Below are positions 6,441-14,275 of a DNA stretch of 18,735 bases, one piece after another. The notes under the pieces were generated by a model. That model was given only the letters and a program-made list of their open reading frames with translations, had not been told where the DNA came from and did not search any database. Source of the stretch: Dehalococcoidia bacterium UBA6808 (GTDB lineage Bacteria > Chloroflexota > Dehalococcoidia > GIF9 > UBA5629); NCBI GenBank assembly GCA_002452695.1, contig DKFA01000051.1, positions 1 through 18,735 of the forward strand. The letters run 5' to 3'. The position numbers and the translations under genes are program-made. Position 1 is the first letter of the stretch; each line of letters begins with the position of its first letter.

Positions 6441-7549
6441 TGACATTGCTTGATCAATTTCAGTTGTTTCTGAAAGCGCAGGGCTGGCCCGAGTGGGCTT
6501 ACTACACGGTGCCCGCCCTGGCCGGCATCGTGGTAATTATCGGCGTGGTGTTGGCGGCAGTGATCGTATATATCTGGTGGGAAAGGCGGTTTGTCGCCCG
6601 GATCCAGATTCGCCTTGGTCCCAACCGCTGCGGTCCTGAGGGCATCTTCCAGCCGATTGCCACAGCCGTAAAGATACTGTTGAAGGAAGACATTGTGCCG
6701 GCTAACGCCGATAAGGTACTCCATTTCATCGCACCGATAGTTGTATTTGTGCCTATCCTCATGATATTTGCCGTAGTGCCGTTCGACCGGGGTGCGATCC
6801 TGGTTGACCTCAACGTGGGCATCGTCTATGTGATTGCTATCAGCTCGATTTCCGTGATCGGCATCTTCACGGCAAGCTGGGCATCGGGCAATAAATACTC
6901 CTTCATCTCCGGCCTGCGCAGCATTTCTCAAATGGTGAGCTATGAAATCCCGGTTGTGCTTTCCATTGTGGGGGTAGTCCTGATGACAGGGTCTTTTTCG
7001 ATGATTAAAATTGTCGAAGCACAGACCGTACCTTTTATATTATTACAACCACTGGGCTTCCTGCTCTTTTTCATGGGGGCGCTGGCCGAGATGAACCGAT
7101 CGCCTTTCGACCTGCTGGAGGCCGACTCTGAAATAGTGGCGGGGTATCATCTGGAATACTCCGGCATGAAATTTGCCATGTTCTACCTGGGTGAATACGG
7201 CATGGCGCTGGCATATTCGGCCGTTATCACCACTGTCTTTCTGAGCGGGTGGCAGGGACCATTCCTGCCGGGAGTTATCTGGTTCCTGGTCAAGGTCATG
7301 CTGGTCTTCAGCGTGATAGTCTGGATACGTTCAATGATGCCCAGGATGAGGGTGGATCAGTTGATGTCCTTCGCCTGGAAGGCCATGCTGCCGATGGCGT
7401 TGATTAACCTGCTCGTGATAGCTGTTGAAGTGCTGGTGATCCCTTCATTGCAGTGGCTTATGCTGATTATCAACTTCGGGCTGGCGGCAGTATTGATCCT
7501 GTTATTCTCCAGGATTTTTACATTAGGAGGTGGCAGGGTTGAAGTTTGA
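6440..7549 (+). CDS. nuoH: Complex I subunit NuoH
   Basis: NuoH (369 residues) is the membrane subunit joining the quinone cavity to the pump arm. RLGPNRCGPEGIFQPIA (58-74) and the acidic loop EMNRSPFDLLEADSEIVAGY (217-236) are the family's best conserved parts. GLRSISQMVSYEIP marks another conserved loop helix. About eight hydrophobic segments are visible. ATG 6440 overlaps the nuoD stop by one base. The 3' end overlaps the nuoI start by 11 bases. Confidence 0.96.
   Translation: MTLLDQFQLFLKAQGWPEWAYYTVPALAGIVVIIGVVLAAVIVYIWWERRFVARIQIRLGPNRCGPEGIFQPIATAVKILLKEDIVPANADKVLHFIAPIVVFVPILMIFAVVPFDRGAILVDLNVGIVYVIAISSISVIGIFTASWASGNKYSFISGLRSISQMVSYEIPVVLSIVGVVLMTGSFSMIKIVEAQTVPFILLQPLGFLLFFMGALAEMNRSPFDLLEADSEIVAGYHLEYSGMKFAMFYLGEYGMALAYSAVITTVFLSGWQGPFLPGVIWFLVKVMLVFSVIVWIRSMMPRMRVDQLMSFAWKAMLPMALINLLVIAVEVLVIPSLQWLMLIINFGLAAVLILLFSRIFTLGGGRVEV
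7525..7530 (+). promoter_or_regulatory. Ribosome binding site deciding the nuoI start
   Basis: AGGAGG lies inside the end of nuoH. An in-frame GTG begins at 7530, the last base of this site, and so cannot use it. TTG 7539 stands eight bases downstream, the expected spacing, and is therefore the better nuoI start. Confidence 0.7.
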
Positions 7550-8084
7550 ACGTTACGGCGTCGGCATTGCCAAAGGTCTGGGGATGACCATGAGACACCT
7601 GTTCAGGGCGCCCATTACTGTTCAGTACCCTGAAGAGAAGCTGAAGATCTCGAAACGCACCCGCGGTAACGAGCTGGTGTGGTTCCCCGACAGGTGCACC
7701 GGATGCGGTACCTGCACCAAGGCCTGCCCGCAGGGCAACATTGTGCTGGTAACCCATCGCGGCGAACCAAATAAGTTTATCGTTGACAAGTTTGAATGCG
7801 ACACCGGCCGCTGTATTTTTTGCGGTTTGTGTGTGGAGTCCTGTCCTTACAATGCCCTGGCGATGTCGGTAAAATACGAATGCGCCAAGTACCGCAGGGG
7901 CGATCTCGTCCTGGGCAAAGAGAAGATGGCGGTCTCAGCGGAGAACAGACCGAGCGCCTATTGCAGGCCTCAGTTCGAAGAGGGCCTGCCGGCGCAAAGT
8001 CTGTTGCTCTATAACAGGGAAGAGGGCGGCCAGAAGCTGAAGTTCATCCCGCTCAGCACACGCAAGAGGGGATCACATGCTTGA
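7539..8084 (+). CDS. nuoI: Complex I subunit NuoI (clusters N6a/N6b)
   Basis: NuoI relays electrons through two [4Fe-4S] clusters. The motifs are CTGCGTCTKACP (53-64) and CIFCGLCVESCP (92-103), each a full C-x2-C-x2-C-x3-CP. An amphipathic N-terminal helix (YGVGIAKGLGMTMRHLF) probably lies on the membrane. With no NuoEFG, this subunit is the likely entry point for electrons from a soluble donor. The C-terminal 70 residues are long and charged and carry two further cysteines (YECAKY and AYCRPQ), a possible docking surface. The start is TTG 7539, set by the AGGAGG site. It overlaps nuoH by 11 bases and nuoJ by 8. Confidence 0.95.
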   Translation: MKFERYGVGIAKGLGMTMRHLFRAPITVQYPEEKLKISKRTRGNELVWFPDRCTGCGTCTKACPQGNIVLVTHRGEPNKFIVDKFECDTGRCIFCGLCVESCPYNALAMSVKYECAKYRRGDLVLGKEKMAVSAENRPSAYCRPQFEEGLPAQSLLLYNREEGGQKLKFIPLSTRKRGSHA

Positions 8085-8574
8085 TTTGACATACAGCCTG
8101 ACCTTTTACCTGATGGCAATTATTGCCGTGGCATCAGCCCTGGGTGTGATATTTTTGAGGGACGTGTTCCGCTCGGCGTTGTGCCTGATATTGCTGTTCA
8201 TGACTGTGGCGGGTATTTATGTGATGTTGCATGCCGACTTTCTGGCAGTTGTGCAGATACTGGTTTACGTGGGCGCCATCTCAATTTTGATCATAGTGGC
8301 GATCATGCTCACCAGGGATGCCCGGCAGGGGCAGCCGATGGGTAAGATAAAATGGATAGCGGGACCGGTGGCGCTGGCGCTGATCGCGGTCATCGCCTGG
8401 GGCGTGCTGAACACGCCGTTCGAGGTCGCTACCGCTGCGCCGCAGGAAGAGACGGTCAAGCCGCTGGGCAACCTGCTCTTCGGTAACCCGGGTTATCTGC
8501 TGACGACCGAGATCGCGGCCGTGCTGCTGCTGTCGGCCATACTTGGCGCGATCGCAGTGATCAGGGAGAAATAA
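8077..8574 (+). CDS. nuoJ: Complex I subunit NuoJ
   Basis: A 165-residue membrane protein with five hydrophobic segments. The third segment contains VVQILVYVGAISILIIVAIM (58-77), the conserved NuoJ helix whose YVGA region forms the pi-bulge tied to coupling in complex I. The loop between the fourth and fifth segments is short and charged (about 115-135). ATG 8077 overlaps the end of nuoI, with GAGGGG upstream. The stop overlaps the nuoK start by one base (TAATG), so all three genes are translationally linked. Confidence 0.94.
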   Translation: MLDLTYSLTFYLMAIIAVASALGVIFLRDVFRSALCLILLFMTVAGIYVMLHADFLAVVQILVYVGAISILIIVAIMLTRDARQGQPMGKIKWIAGPVALALIAVIAWGVLNTPFEVATAAPQEETVKPLGNLLFGNPGYLLTTEIAAVLLLSAILGAIAVIREK

Positions 8575-8888
8575 TGTTTACAGTAGGTTTAATGCATTTC
8601 CTCATCCTGTCGGCGGCGCTATTCGCCATCGGGCTGTTCGGCGTGATCACACAGCGCAATGTGATCAAAGTGATCATGTGCCTGGAGATCATGCTCAATG
8701 CGGTCAACATTGCCCTGATCGCCTTTTCGCAGGCCGTGGCGCCCACCTCGCTGACAGGGCAGGTGTTCGCCATTTTTGTGATGGTGGTAGCAGCCGCCGA
8801 GGTGGCCGTGGGCATTGCGATAGTATTCTCAATCTATCGCAACCGCGAAAGCGTCGACATGGAAAACTTCAACATTTTGAAGTGGTAA
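8574..8888 (+). CDS. nuoK: Complex I subunit NuoK
   Basis: A 104-residue, three-helix membrane subunit of the proton pathway. Both membrane glutamates known to matter in this family are present: E38 in CLEIMLNAVN and E76 in AAAEVAVGIAIV. ATG 8574 overlaps the nuoJ stop, with GGGAGA a few bases upstream. The next gene is not nuoL, as would be usual, but a small soluble protein that starts four bases after the stop. Confidence 0.95.
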   Translation: MFTVGLMHFLILSAALFAIGLFGVITQRNVIKVIMCLEIMLNAVNIALIAFSQAVAPTSLTGQVFAIFVMVVAAAEVAVGIAIVFSIYRNRESVDMENFNILKW

Positions 8889-8892
8889 AGAT

Positions 8893-9087
8893 ATGTGGGT
8901 ACAGATTAAAAGCGCGCCTAATTTAATGATGGCTGAAATGTGGAAAGAGTTCTTCGAGGGCGAAGGCGTCCCCACACGCATTCTCCCTGCGGGGGACAGA
9001 CTGGAGATGAGCGAATCATCCTCCTACAAGATCTATGTCTCCCAGGAAAGGGTGCACGTCATTGAGGAGGTCTTGAGGAAACTATAA
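8893..9087 (+). CDS. Small DUF2007-like protein inside the nuo operon
   Basis: A 64-residue soluble protein. MWVQIKSAPNLMMAEMWKEF, then EGEGVPTRILP, YKIYVSQE and a final helix VIEEVLRKL follow the DUF2007 pattern: a strand, a helix with the APN..AEMWK motif, an EGIP turn and two more strands. This family is annotated only as a putative signal transducer, and no reaction is known. It has no membrane segment and no cysteine. ATG 8893 lies four bases after nuoK, with only a weak ribosome site. Its stop overlaps the nuoL start (TAATG), so it must be co-translated with complex I. A regulatory or assembly role is only a guess from position. Confidence 0.78.
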   Translation: MWVQIKSAPNLMMAEMWKEFFEGEGVPTRILPAGDRLEMSESSSYKIYVSQERVHVIEEVLRKL

Positions 9088-11012
9088 TGCCGACACAGGT
9101 ACCCTGGCTGATTTTCCTGCTGCCATTCATATCCTTCCTGCTGTGCGGGCTGGTATTGAGGCCGTTCCTGCCGAAATTCCCCAAACTGGCGGGCTACGTA
9201 ACCATAGCCGCGGTCGGCATCTCATGTGCGCTGTCCTTCTGGGTGTTGGGCGCAGTGATCGCAGCGCCAAACCACATGCTGATGGTGGATGATATAACAT
9301 GGGCCGTGGTAGGCGACCTTGAAATGCATGTGGGCGTCCTGGTCGACGCCCTCACCGCCGTGATGGTGGTGGTAGTGACCTGCATCAGCCTGGTAGTGCA
9401 GATATACTCGCAGGGCTACATGGAAGGCGACACCGGCTACACTCGCTACTATGCCTTTATGTCGCTGTTTACGGCCTGTATGCTGGGGCTGGTGCTGGCC
9501 AACAATATTTTATTCATGTTCGTCTTCTGGGAAGGGGTGGGGTTGGGATCTTACCTGCTGATCGGTTTCTGGTTCCACAAGCCTTCGGCGGCCGATGCAG
9601 CCAAGAAGGCCTTCATCGTCACCCGCTTTGGTGACCTTGGCTTCCTCGCTGCCATACTCATTTTATTCGCCAATACCGGCACATTCGATACGGAGGCGCT
9701 GTACAAGCTGGTGGCAACGGGCGCACTGGCGGGCTCAACTCTGACGTGGGTGGCCATCGGTATTTTCGCGGGCGCCTGCGGCAAATCGGCGCAGTTCCCG
9801 CTGCATGTATGGCTGCCGGATGCGATGGAAGGCCCGACCCCGGTCAGCGCACTGATCCATGCTGCTACAATGGTGGCAGCGGGCGTATTTCTGGTGGCCC
9901 GCTTCTACCCGATATTCTCGCACTCTCCTGAAGCGTTGCTGGTCGTAGCCGTCATAGGCGCTTTTACAGCCATCTTCGCTGCCAGCATAGGCCTGGTGAT
10001 GAATGATATAAAGCGTGTGCTGGCTTACTCCACCATCAGCCAGCTTGGCTACATGATGCTTGGCCTGGGCGTGGGCGGCGTGGCGATCGGCATCTTCCAC
10101 CTGTCCACGCATGCCTTTTTCAAGGCGCTGCTGTTTCTCGGCGCGGGCAGCGTGAACCACAGTACCGGCACATTCGATATGAGATTGATGGGCGGTTTGC
10201 GCAAGGCCATGCCCTGGACCTATATCACATTCGTGATCGGCGCTCTCAGCCTGGCGGGCATCTGGCCTCTGGCGGGATTCTGGAGCAAGGACGAGATACT
10301 GATAGCCGCATTTGCAAATAACCAGGCGTTATTTACTCTGGCTATCATCACGGTCTTTATGACTGCTTTCTATATGTTCAGGGCTGTCTTTATGACATTC
10401 CACGGGGAATACAGGGGGGGCGCGCCTTCCGAGCACGGCGGGCATGACGAGCATTCACACGGCCTGCACGAGTCCCCGGCTGTAATGGTCGTTCCGCTGG
10501 TGATACTGGCGCTGGGGGCAATTGGCGGTGGTTGGGTCAACGTGACTGGTTTCTTTGGGAGCTTGTTCGGGCACGGCGAAGCCGTTGCGCGCGAGATCAG
10601 CCTGGTGGAAGGATTTTTCGGACCGCTTACCCATCCGCTCCCGCTTATATCGCTGCTGGTGGCGCTGGCCGGCATCTTCCTGGCCTACGCCATGTATATC
10701 AAAAAGTGGGTCTCGGCTGAGAGGATTACCCAATCGGTCAAGCCCATTCACACGCTGCTTTACCGCAAGTATTTCATGGACGAGTTTTACGAGGGTTTCA
10801 TCGTAAAGACGCTGCTGTATAACTGGCTGTTCAAGCTGTTCGCCATGTTCGATGACAGCGTGGTCGACGGCACGGTGAACGGAACCGCGGCAGGCGCAGC
10901 GGGCGCAGGCAGCGCACTGAGGAAGCTGCAGAACGGACAGACGCAGCTTTATGCATTCACTATCGCGATCGGCGTGGTCGCCATAGCGGTTGTCGTATTG
11001 TTGTTCAGCTGA
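9087..11012 (+). CDS. nuoL: Complex I antiporter-like subunit NuoL
   Basis: The distal proton-pumping subunit (641 residues), related to Mrp antiporters. The key charged membrane residues are all visible: E149 in FWEGVGLGSYLLIGFW, K233 in GACGKSAQFPLHVWLPDAM and K401 in GFWSKDEILIAA. ALIHAATMVAAGVFLVAR follows the first lysine motif. The C-terminal 180 residues carry the region expected to form the lateral helix and an anchoring transmembrane helix (YAFTIAIGVVAIAVVVLLFS). A short histidine-rich loop, SEHGGHDEHSHGLHE (about 449-463), sits between hydrophobic segments. ATG 9087 overlaps the DUF2007 stop, with GAGG about nine bases upstream. Confidence 0.96.
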   Translation: MPTQVPWLIFLLPFISFLLCGLVLRPFLPKFPKLAGYVTIAAVGISCALSFWVLGAVIAAPNHMLMVDDITWAVVGDLEMHVGVLVDALTAVMVVVVTCISLVVQIYSQGYMEGDTGYTRYYAFMSLFTACMLGLVLANNILFMFVFWEGVGLGSYLLIGFWFHKPSAADAAKKAFIVTRFGDLGFLAAILILFANTGTFDTEALYKLVATGALAGSTLTWVAIGIFAGACGKSAQFPLHVWLPDAMEGPTPVSALIHAATMVAAGVFLVARFYPIFSHSPEALLVVAVIGAFTAIFAASIGLVMNDIKRVLAYSTISQLGYMMLGLGVGGVAIGIFHLSTHAFFKALLFLGAGSVNHSTGTFDMRLMGGLRKAMPWTYITFVIGALSLAGIWPLAGFWSKDEILIAAFANNQALFTLAIITVFMTAFYMFRAVFMTFHGEYRGGAPSEHGGHDEHSHGLHESPAVMVVPLVILALGAIGGGWVNVTGFFGSLFGHGEAVAREISLVEGFFGPLTHPLPLISLLVALAGIFLAYAMYIKKWVSAERITQSVKPIHTLLYRKYFMDEFYEGFIVKTLLYNWLFKLFAMFDDSVVDGTVNGTAAGAAGAGSALRKLQNGQTQLYAFTIAIGVVAIAVVVLLFS

Positions 11013-11023
11013 GGTAAATTGAC

Positions 11024-12502
11024 TTGAATCTGAATTTGTTAAGCTGGATCATCTTTCTGCCGGTCATCGGCCTGGTGGTGATTGCGCTGCTGCCGAAGCC
11101 AGGACAGAAAACCGTCAGGTGGATTGCATTGATGGCGGCGCTGGCATCCTTCATCGTCTCGCTGGCCGTTTTCTTCATGTTCGACAAGTCTCTTCCCGGC
11201 CAGATGCAGTTCGTGGAGAAGGTGTCATGGATACCGGCGATCAATTCCTTTTACAGCCTCGGGGTAGACGGGCTCAGCCTGCCCCTGGTAATGTTGATGA
11301 CCTTCCTGGGCGTGGTGTCGGTGTTGATCTCGTGGAAGATCGATCTGAGGCCGAAAGAGTATTTTATCTGGTTGCTTATGCTTGAGAGCAGCATCCTGGG
11401 CGTATTCATGTCGCTGGACCTGGTGCTATTCTTCCTGTTCTGGGAAGTCGAGCTGATCCCGATGTTTTTCCTGATCACAATATGGGGCAGCGGACGCAAG
11501 GAATACGCCGCCTACAAGTATTTGATCTACACCCTGACCGGAAGCGCCTTTATGCTGGCGGGCATACTCTGTACCTATTTCATTACCAATACGATGGACA
11601 TCACGGCGCTGGCCGGGATGCAGTTCGGCACGACCTTCATCCCGCTGCAGTTCCTCTTCTTCCTGCTGATGATCGGGTTCTGCATCAAGCTGCCTGTGTT
11701 TCCCTTCCATACCTGGCTACCGGACGCTCATACCAATGCGCCGACCGCCGCCAGCGTGATACTGGCTGGCGCTCTGCTCAAGATGGGCGGCTATGGCATG
11801 ATCAGGGTCTGCGTAAGCATGCTGCCGCAGGTAGCAGTGCAGTATGCTCCCATCATGTGCGTACTGGCCGTGATCGGCATAATCTACGGCGCGGGAGTAA
11901 CGATGCGTCAGACCGACCTCAAGCGGCTGATCGCCTACAGCTCGGTGAGCCACATGGGTTACGTGCTGCTGGGCATCTTCGCGCTCAACCAGGTGGCGCT
12001 CTCCGGAGCGGCCCTGCAGATGTTCAGCCACGGCCTGATCACCGGCCTGCTCTTCGCTATGGTCGGAACGGTCTATGACAGAACACATACACGTGAGATC
12101 AATACACTGAGAGGGCTGGCCCGGCAGTTGCCCGTGATCACGGTGGTCTTCAGTGTGGCCGGCCTGGCCTCGCTCGGCCTGCCTGGCACGGTCGGATTCG
12201 TGGCCGAGTTCATCGTTTTCAACGGCACATTTACCAGCCTTGTGCCATTTGCCCAGGTCTATGCCCTGATCGGCGTGCTGGGCATAGTGCTCACCTCCGG
12301 CTACATACTCTGGATGCTGCAGCGGGTATTTTACGAGTACCCGCTGGAAAGATACGACCATCTCAAGGACGCCGACCTAGTCGAGAAGATCGCCATCTTC
12401 TCCTTTGTGGCCGTGATCATGCTGTTCGGCATCTGCCCGGCCATCATAACCGACATCATCAACACTGGCATCATGCCGATAGCGAAACTGATAGGATTAT
12501 AG
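11024..12502 (+). CDS. nuoM: Complex I antiporter-like subunit NuoM
   Basis: A 492-residue proton-pumping membrane subunit. The conserved charged residues are present: E141 in FLFWEVELIPMFFLI, K222 in FCIKLPVFPFHTWLPDAH and E395 in GFVAEFIVF. THTNAPTAAS-type sequence after the lysine motif is typical of NuoM rather than NuoL. The start is TTG 11024, with GAGGT at 11011-11015 eight bases upstream, formed partly by the nuoL stop. It follows nuoL after 11 bases and precedes nuoN by 36. Confidence 0.96.
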   Translation: MNLNLLSWIIFLPVIGLVVIALLPKPGQKTVRWIALMAALASFIVSLAVFFMFDKSLPGQMQFVEKVSWIPAINSFYSLGVDGLSLPLVMLMTFLGVVSVLISWKIDLRPKEYFIWLLMLESSILGVFMSLDLVLFFLFWEVELIPMFFLITIWGSGRKEYAAYKYLIYTLTGSAFMLAGILCTYFITNTMDITALAGMQFGTTFIPLQFLFFLLMIGFCIKLPVFPFHTWLPDAHTNAPTAASVILAGALLKMGGYGMIRVCVSMLPQVAVQYAPIMCVLAVIGIIYGAGVTMRQTDLKRLIAYSSVSHMGYVLLGIFALNQVALSGAALQMFSHGLITGLLFAMVGTVYDRTHTREINTLRGLARQLPVITVVFSVAGLASLGLPGTVGFVAEFIVFNGTFTSLVPFAQVYALIGVLGIVLTSGYILWMLQRVFYEYPLERYDHLKDADLVEKIAIFSFVAVIMLFGICPAIITDIINTGIMPIAKLIGL

Positions 12503-12538
12503 AGATTTTAGTATAAGTGATCTGGAAGGTTTAGATAC

Positions 12539-14008
12539 ATGAATGTGGCACACCTACAATATTTAGCCCCCGAGATCAGCCTTCTGTGCTTCGCGCTATT
12601 GATTGTACTGGTTGACCTTTTCGTCAAGCAGAAAAGGGCGCTGCCTGTGCTGGCGGTGATCGGCGCGATAGTGTCCGCCGCCTTCATCCTGATGATCTGG
12701 GCTACACCTCCTGTCGGCCTCTTTGACAGGATGATCGCTGTCGACCCCTTCGGCCTGTTTTTCAAACTTCTGATACTGGCTGCCACCGTGCTGGTAACGC
12801 TGGCTTCACACAACTATGTATTAAAGTTCGACAAGTTCCAGGGCGAATACTACGCCCTATTGATGCTCTCAGCGATCGGGTTGATGCTGCTGGTCTGCGC
12901 GATCAATTTCATCACCATCTACGTAGCGCTGGAGTTGAGCAGCATCTCGCTGTATGCGCTGGTCAGCTTCCTGAAGGACAAGAAGTCCAGTGAAGCGGGC
13001 CTGAAGTACCTTATCCTGGGAGCGGTAGCATCGGCCATTCTGCTCTACGGTATGGCCTTTGTCTTCGGCCTGACGGGCAATACCTGCGTGACTTGTATAA
13101 CCGACTACATGAAATACATGCCCTACGATAGCCTGCTGGAAGTCCCGGCGCTGCTGCTGGGACTGGTGCTGATCATCAGCGGCTTTGGCTTCAAGATTGC
13201 CAGCGTGCCTTTCCAGATGTGGGTGCCTGATGTTTACGAGGGCGCTCCCACCACTATTACCGCCTACCTGTCGGTGGCCAGCAAAGCCGCCGGTTTCGCC
13301 GTTATCGCCCGCGTACTGATGGTTGCTTTCGGTATGCCGGTCTGGCTGCATAACGACTGGTCCATGATAATCGCCGTGCTGGCTGCGGTTACGATGACGG
13401 TGGGAAACCTGGTCGCTATTGTGCAGACCAATATCAAGAGGCTGTTGGGGTACTCCAGCATTGCCCAGGCCGGCTACCTGATGGTAGGACTGGCCGCCAT
13501 GGGGCTGACAATGGGAACCAAGGAGAACGTCACGGGCGGGCTGGTCTTCTTCCTGCTCAGCTATATGCTAACCAACCTGGGCGCCTTCATCGCCATCATC
13601 GCCATAAGCAACAAGATCAACAGCGACGAGATCGAGGACTACAACGGTATGATCAAGCGCTCGCCTGTGCTGGCGCTGGCGCTGACGATCTGCCTGGTCT
13701 CGCTAGCGGGTCTGCCACCCACGGCAGGCCTGATTGCCAAGATCTACATTTTCAGCGGCGCGGTGGATATGGGTCTGGTCTGGCTGGTCGTGATCGCAGT
13801 GATCAACAGCGTAATCTCCGCCTTCTACTACTTCAAAGTGGTTAAGGCCATGTGGCTGGTTTCGCCGGCCACAGAGGAGAAGGTGGGAGCATCGTGGCCC
13901 GAGTGGCTGGCGCTGACTGCCTGCGTGGTGTTCGTTGTGGTCATGGGTGTGGTGCCGGGCCTTTTTATGAACCTCACGACGGCAGCGGTCAGGATTTTTG
14001 GAATATAG
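12539..14008 (+). CDS. nuoN: Complex I antiporter-like subunit NuoN
   Basis: A 489-residue proton-pumping subunit and the last gene of the operon. E132 (ALELSSISLYAL), K219 (GFGFKIASVPFQMWVPDVYE) and K401 (GLIAKIYIFSG) match the key residues of NuoN. About fourteen hydrophobic segments are visible. ATG 12539 has GGAAGG at 12524-12529. Two cysteines in a periplasmic-looking loop (NTCVTC, 181-186) are an uncommon detail. A strong hairpin begins two bases after the stop. Confidence 0.96.
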   Translation: MNVAHLQYLAPEISLLCFALLIVLVDLFVKQKRALPVLAVIGAIVSAAFILMIWATPPVGLFDRMIAVDPFGLFFKLLILAATVLVTLASHNYVLKFDKFQGEYYALLMLSAIGLMLLVCAINFITIYVALELSSISLYALVSFLKDKKSSEAGLKYLILGAVASAILLYGMAFVFGLTGNTCVTCITDYMKYMPYDSLLEVPALLLGLVLIISGFGFKIASVPFQMWVPDVYEGAPTTITAYLSVASKAAGFAVIARVLMVAFGMPVWLHNDWSMIIAVLAAVTMTVGNLVAIVQTNIKRLLGYSSIAQAGYLMVGLAAMGLTMGTKENVTGGLVFFLLSYMLTNLGAFIAIIAISNKINSDEIEDYNGMIKRSPVLALALTICLVSLAGLPPTAGLIAKIYIFSGAVDMGLVWLVVIAVINSVISAFYYFKVVKAMWLVSPATEEKVGASWPEWLALTACVVFVVVMGVVPGLFMNLTTAAVRIFGI

Positions 14009-14009
14009 A

Positions 14010-14034
14010 CCATTGCACGCCGGGCGTGCAATGG
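14010..14034. terminator. Perfect 11-bp GC-rich hairpin after nuoN
   Basis: CCATTGCACGC (14010-14020) pairs perfectly with GCGTGCAATGG (14024-14034) across the three-base loop CGG. It starts immediately after the nuoN stop, the place for the operon's terminator. No T run follows (AAGTACTAAATCC), so it is not a textbook intrinsic terminator. It may pause RNA polymerase, protect the 3' end, or mark the edge of the repeat that follows. Confidence 0.5.
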
Positions 14035-14042
14035 AAGTACTA

Positions 14043-14187
14043 AATCCGAAGCGCGAAATCCTAAACAAATTCCAAGCTTCAAACTGCAAAATCCAAACAA
14101 ATTTGAAATTAGAGATAAGAAACATCTATCTGTTTCGATCATTGTAAGTTTGAATTCCGATATTGTTTAGATTTAGAAATTCGGATT
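14043..14187. repeat. AT-rich imperfect inverted repeat (MITE-like)
   Basis: The stretch 14043-14093 resembles the reverse complement of 14137-14187. Both arms share AATCCGAA, AAATC, TAAACAA and TTCAAACT in the same order with small gaps. AAATCC recurs at 14042, 14056 and 14089, and related GGATT sequences appear in the opposite orientation up to 14233. No protein is encoded. Its base composition differs sharply from the genes on both sides. It resembles dispersed, non-coding palindromic repeats found in environmental genomes; copy number cannot be judged from one window. Confidence 0.55.
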
Positions 14188-14238
14188 CAGTATTTCTCAG
14201 TTGTTTGGAGTTTGGATTATAGAATATGGATTTTTTAT

Positions 14239-14267
14239 TTGACACTCCAATCTGAGTTTGCTATTGT
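14239..14267 (+). promoter_or_regulatory. Putative sigma70-type promoter of nadK
   Basis: TTGACA (14239-14244), a 17-base spacer and TATTGT (14262-14267, four of six to consensus). The expected transcription start, about seven bases after the -10, falls at 14274-14276, on or next to the nadK GTG. No Shine-Dalgarno is visible, consistent with a leaderless message. Confidence 0.5.
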
Positions 14268-14275
14268 TCTTATCC

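Noticed and set aside
11717..12361. Minus-strand open frame of 214 codons
   Set aside because: It is antisense to nuoM, His- and Gln-rich as expected from reading a GC-biased membrane gene backwards, and has no ribosome site or family motif.
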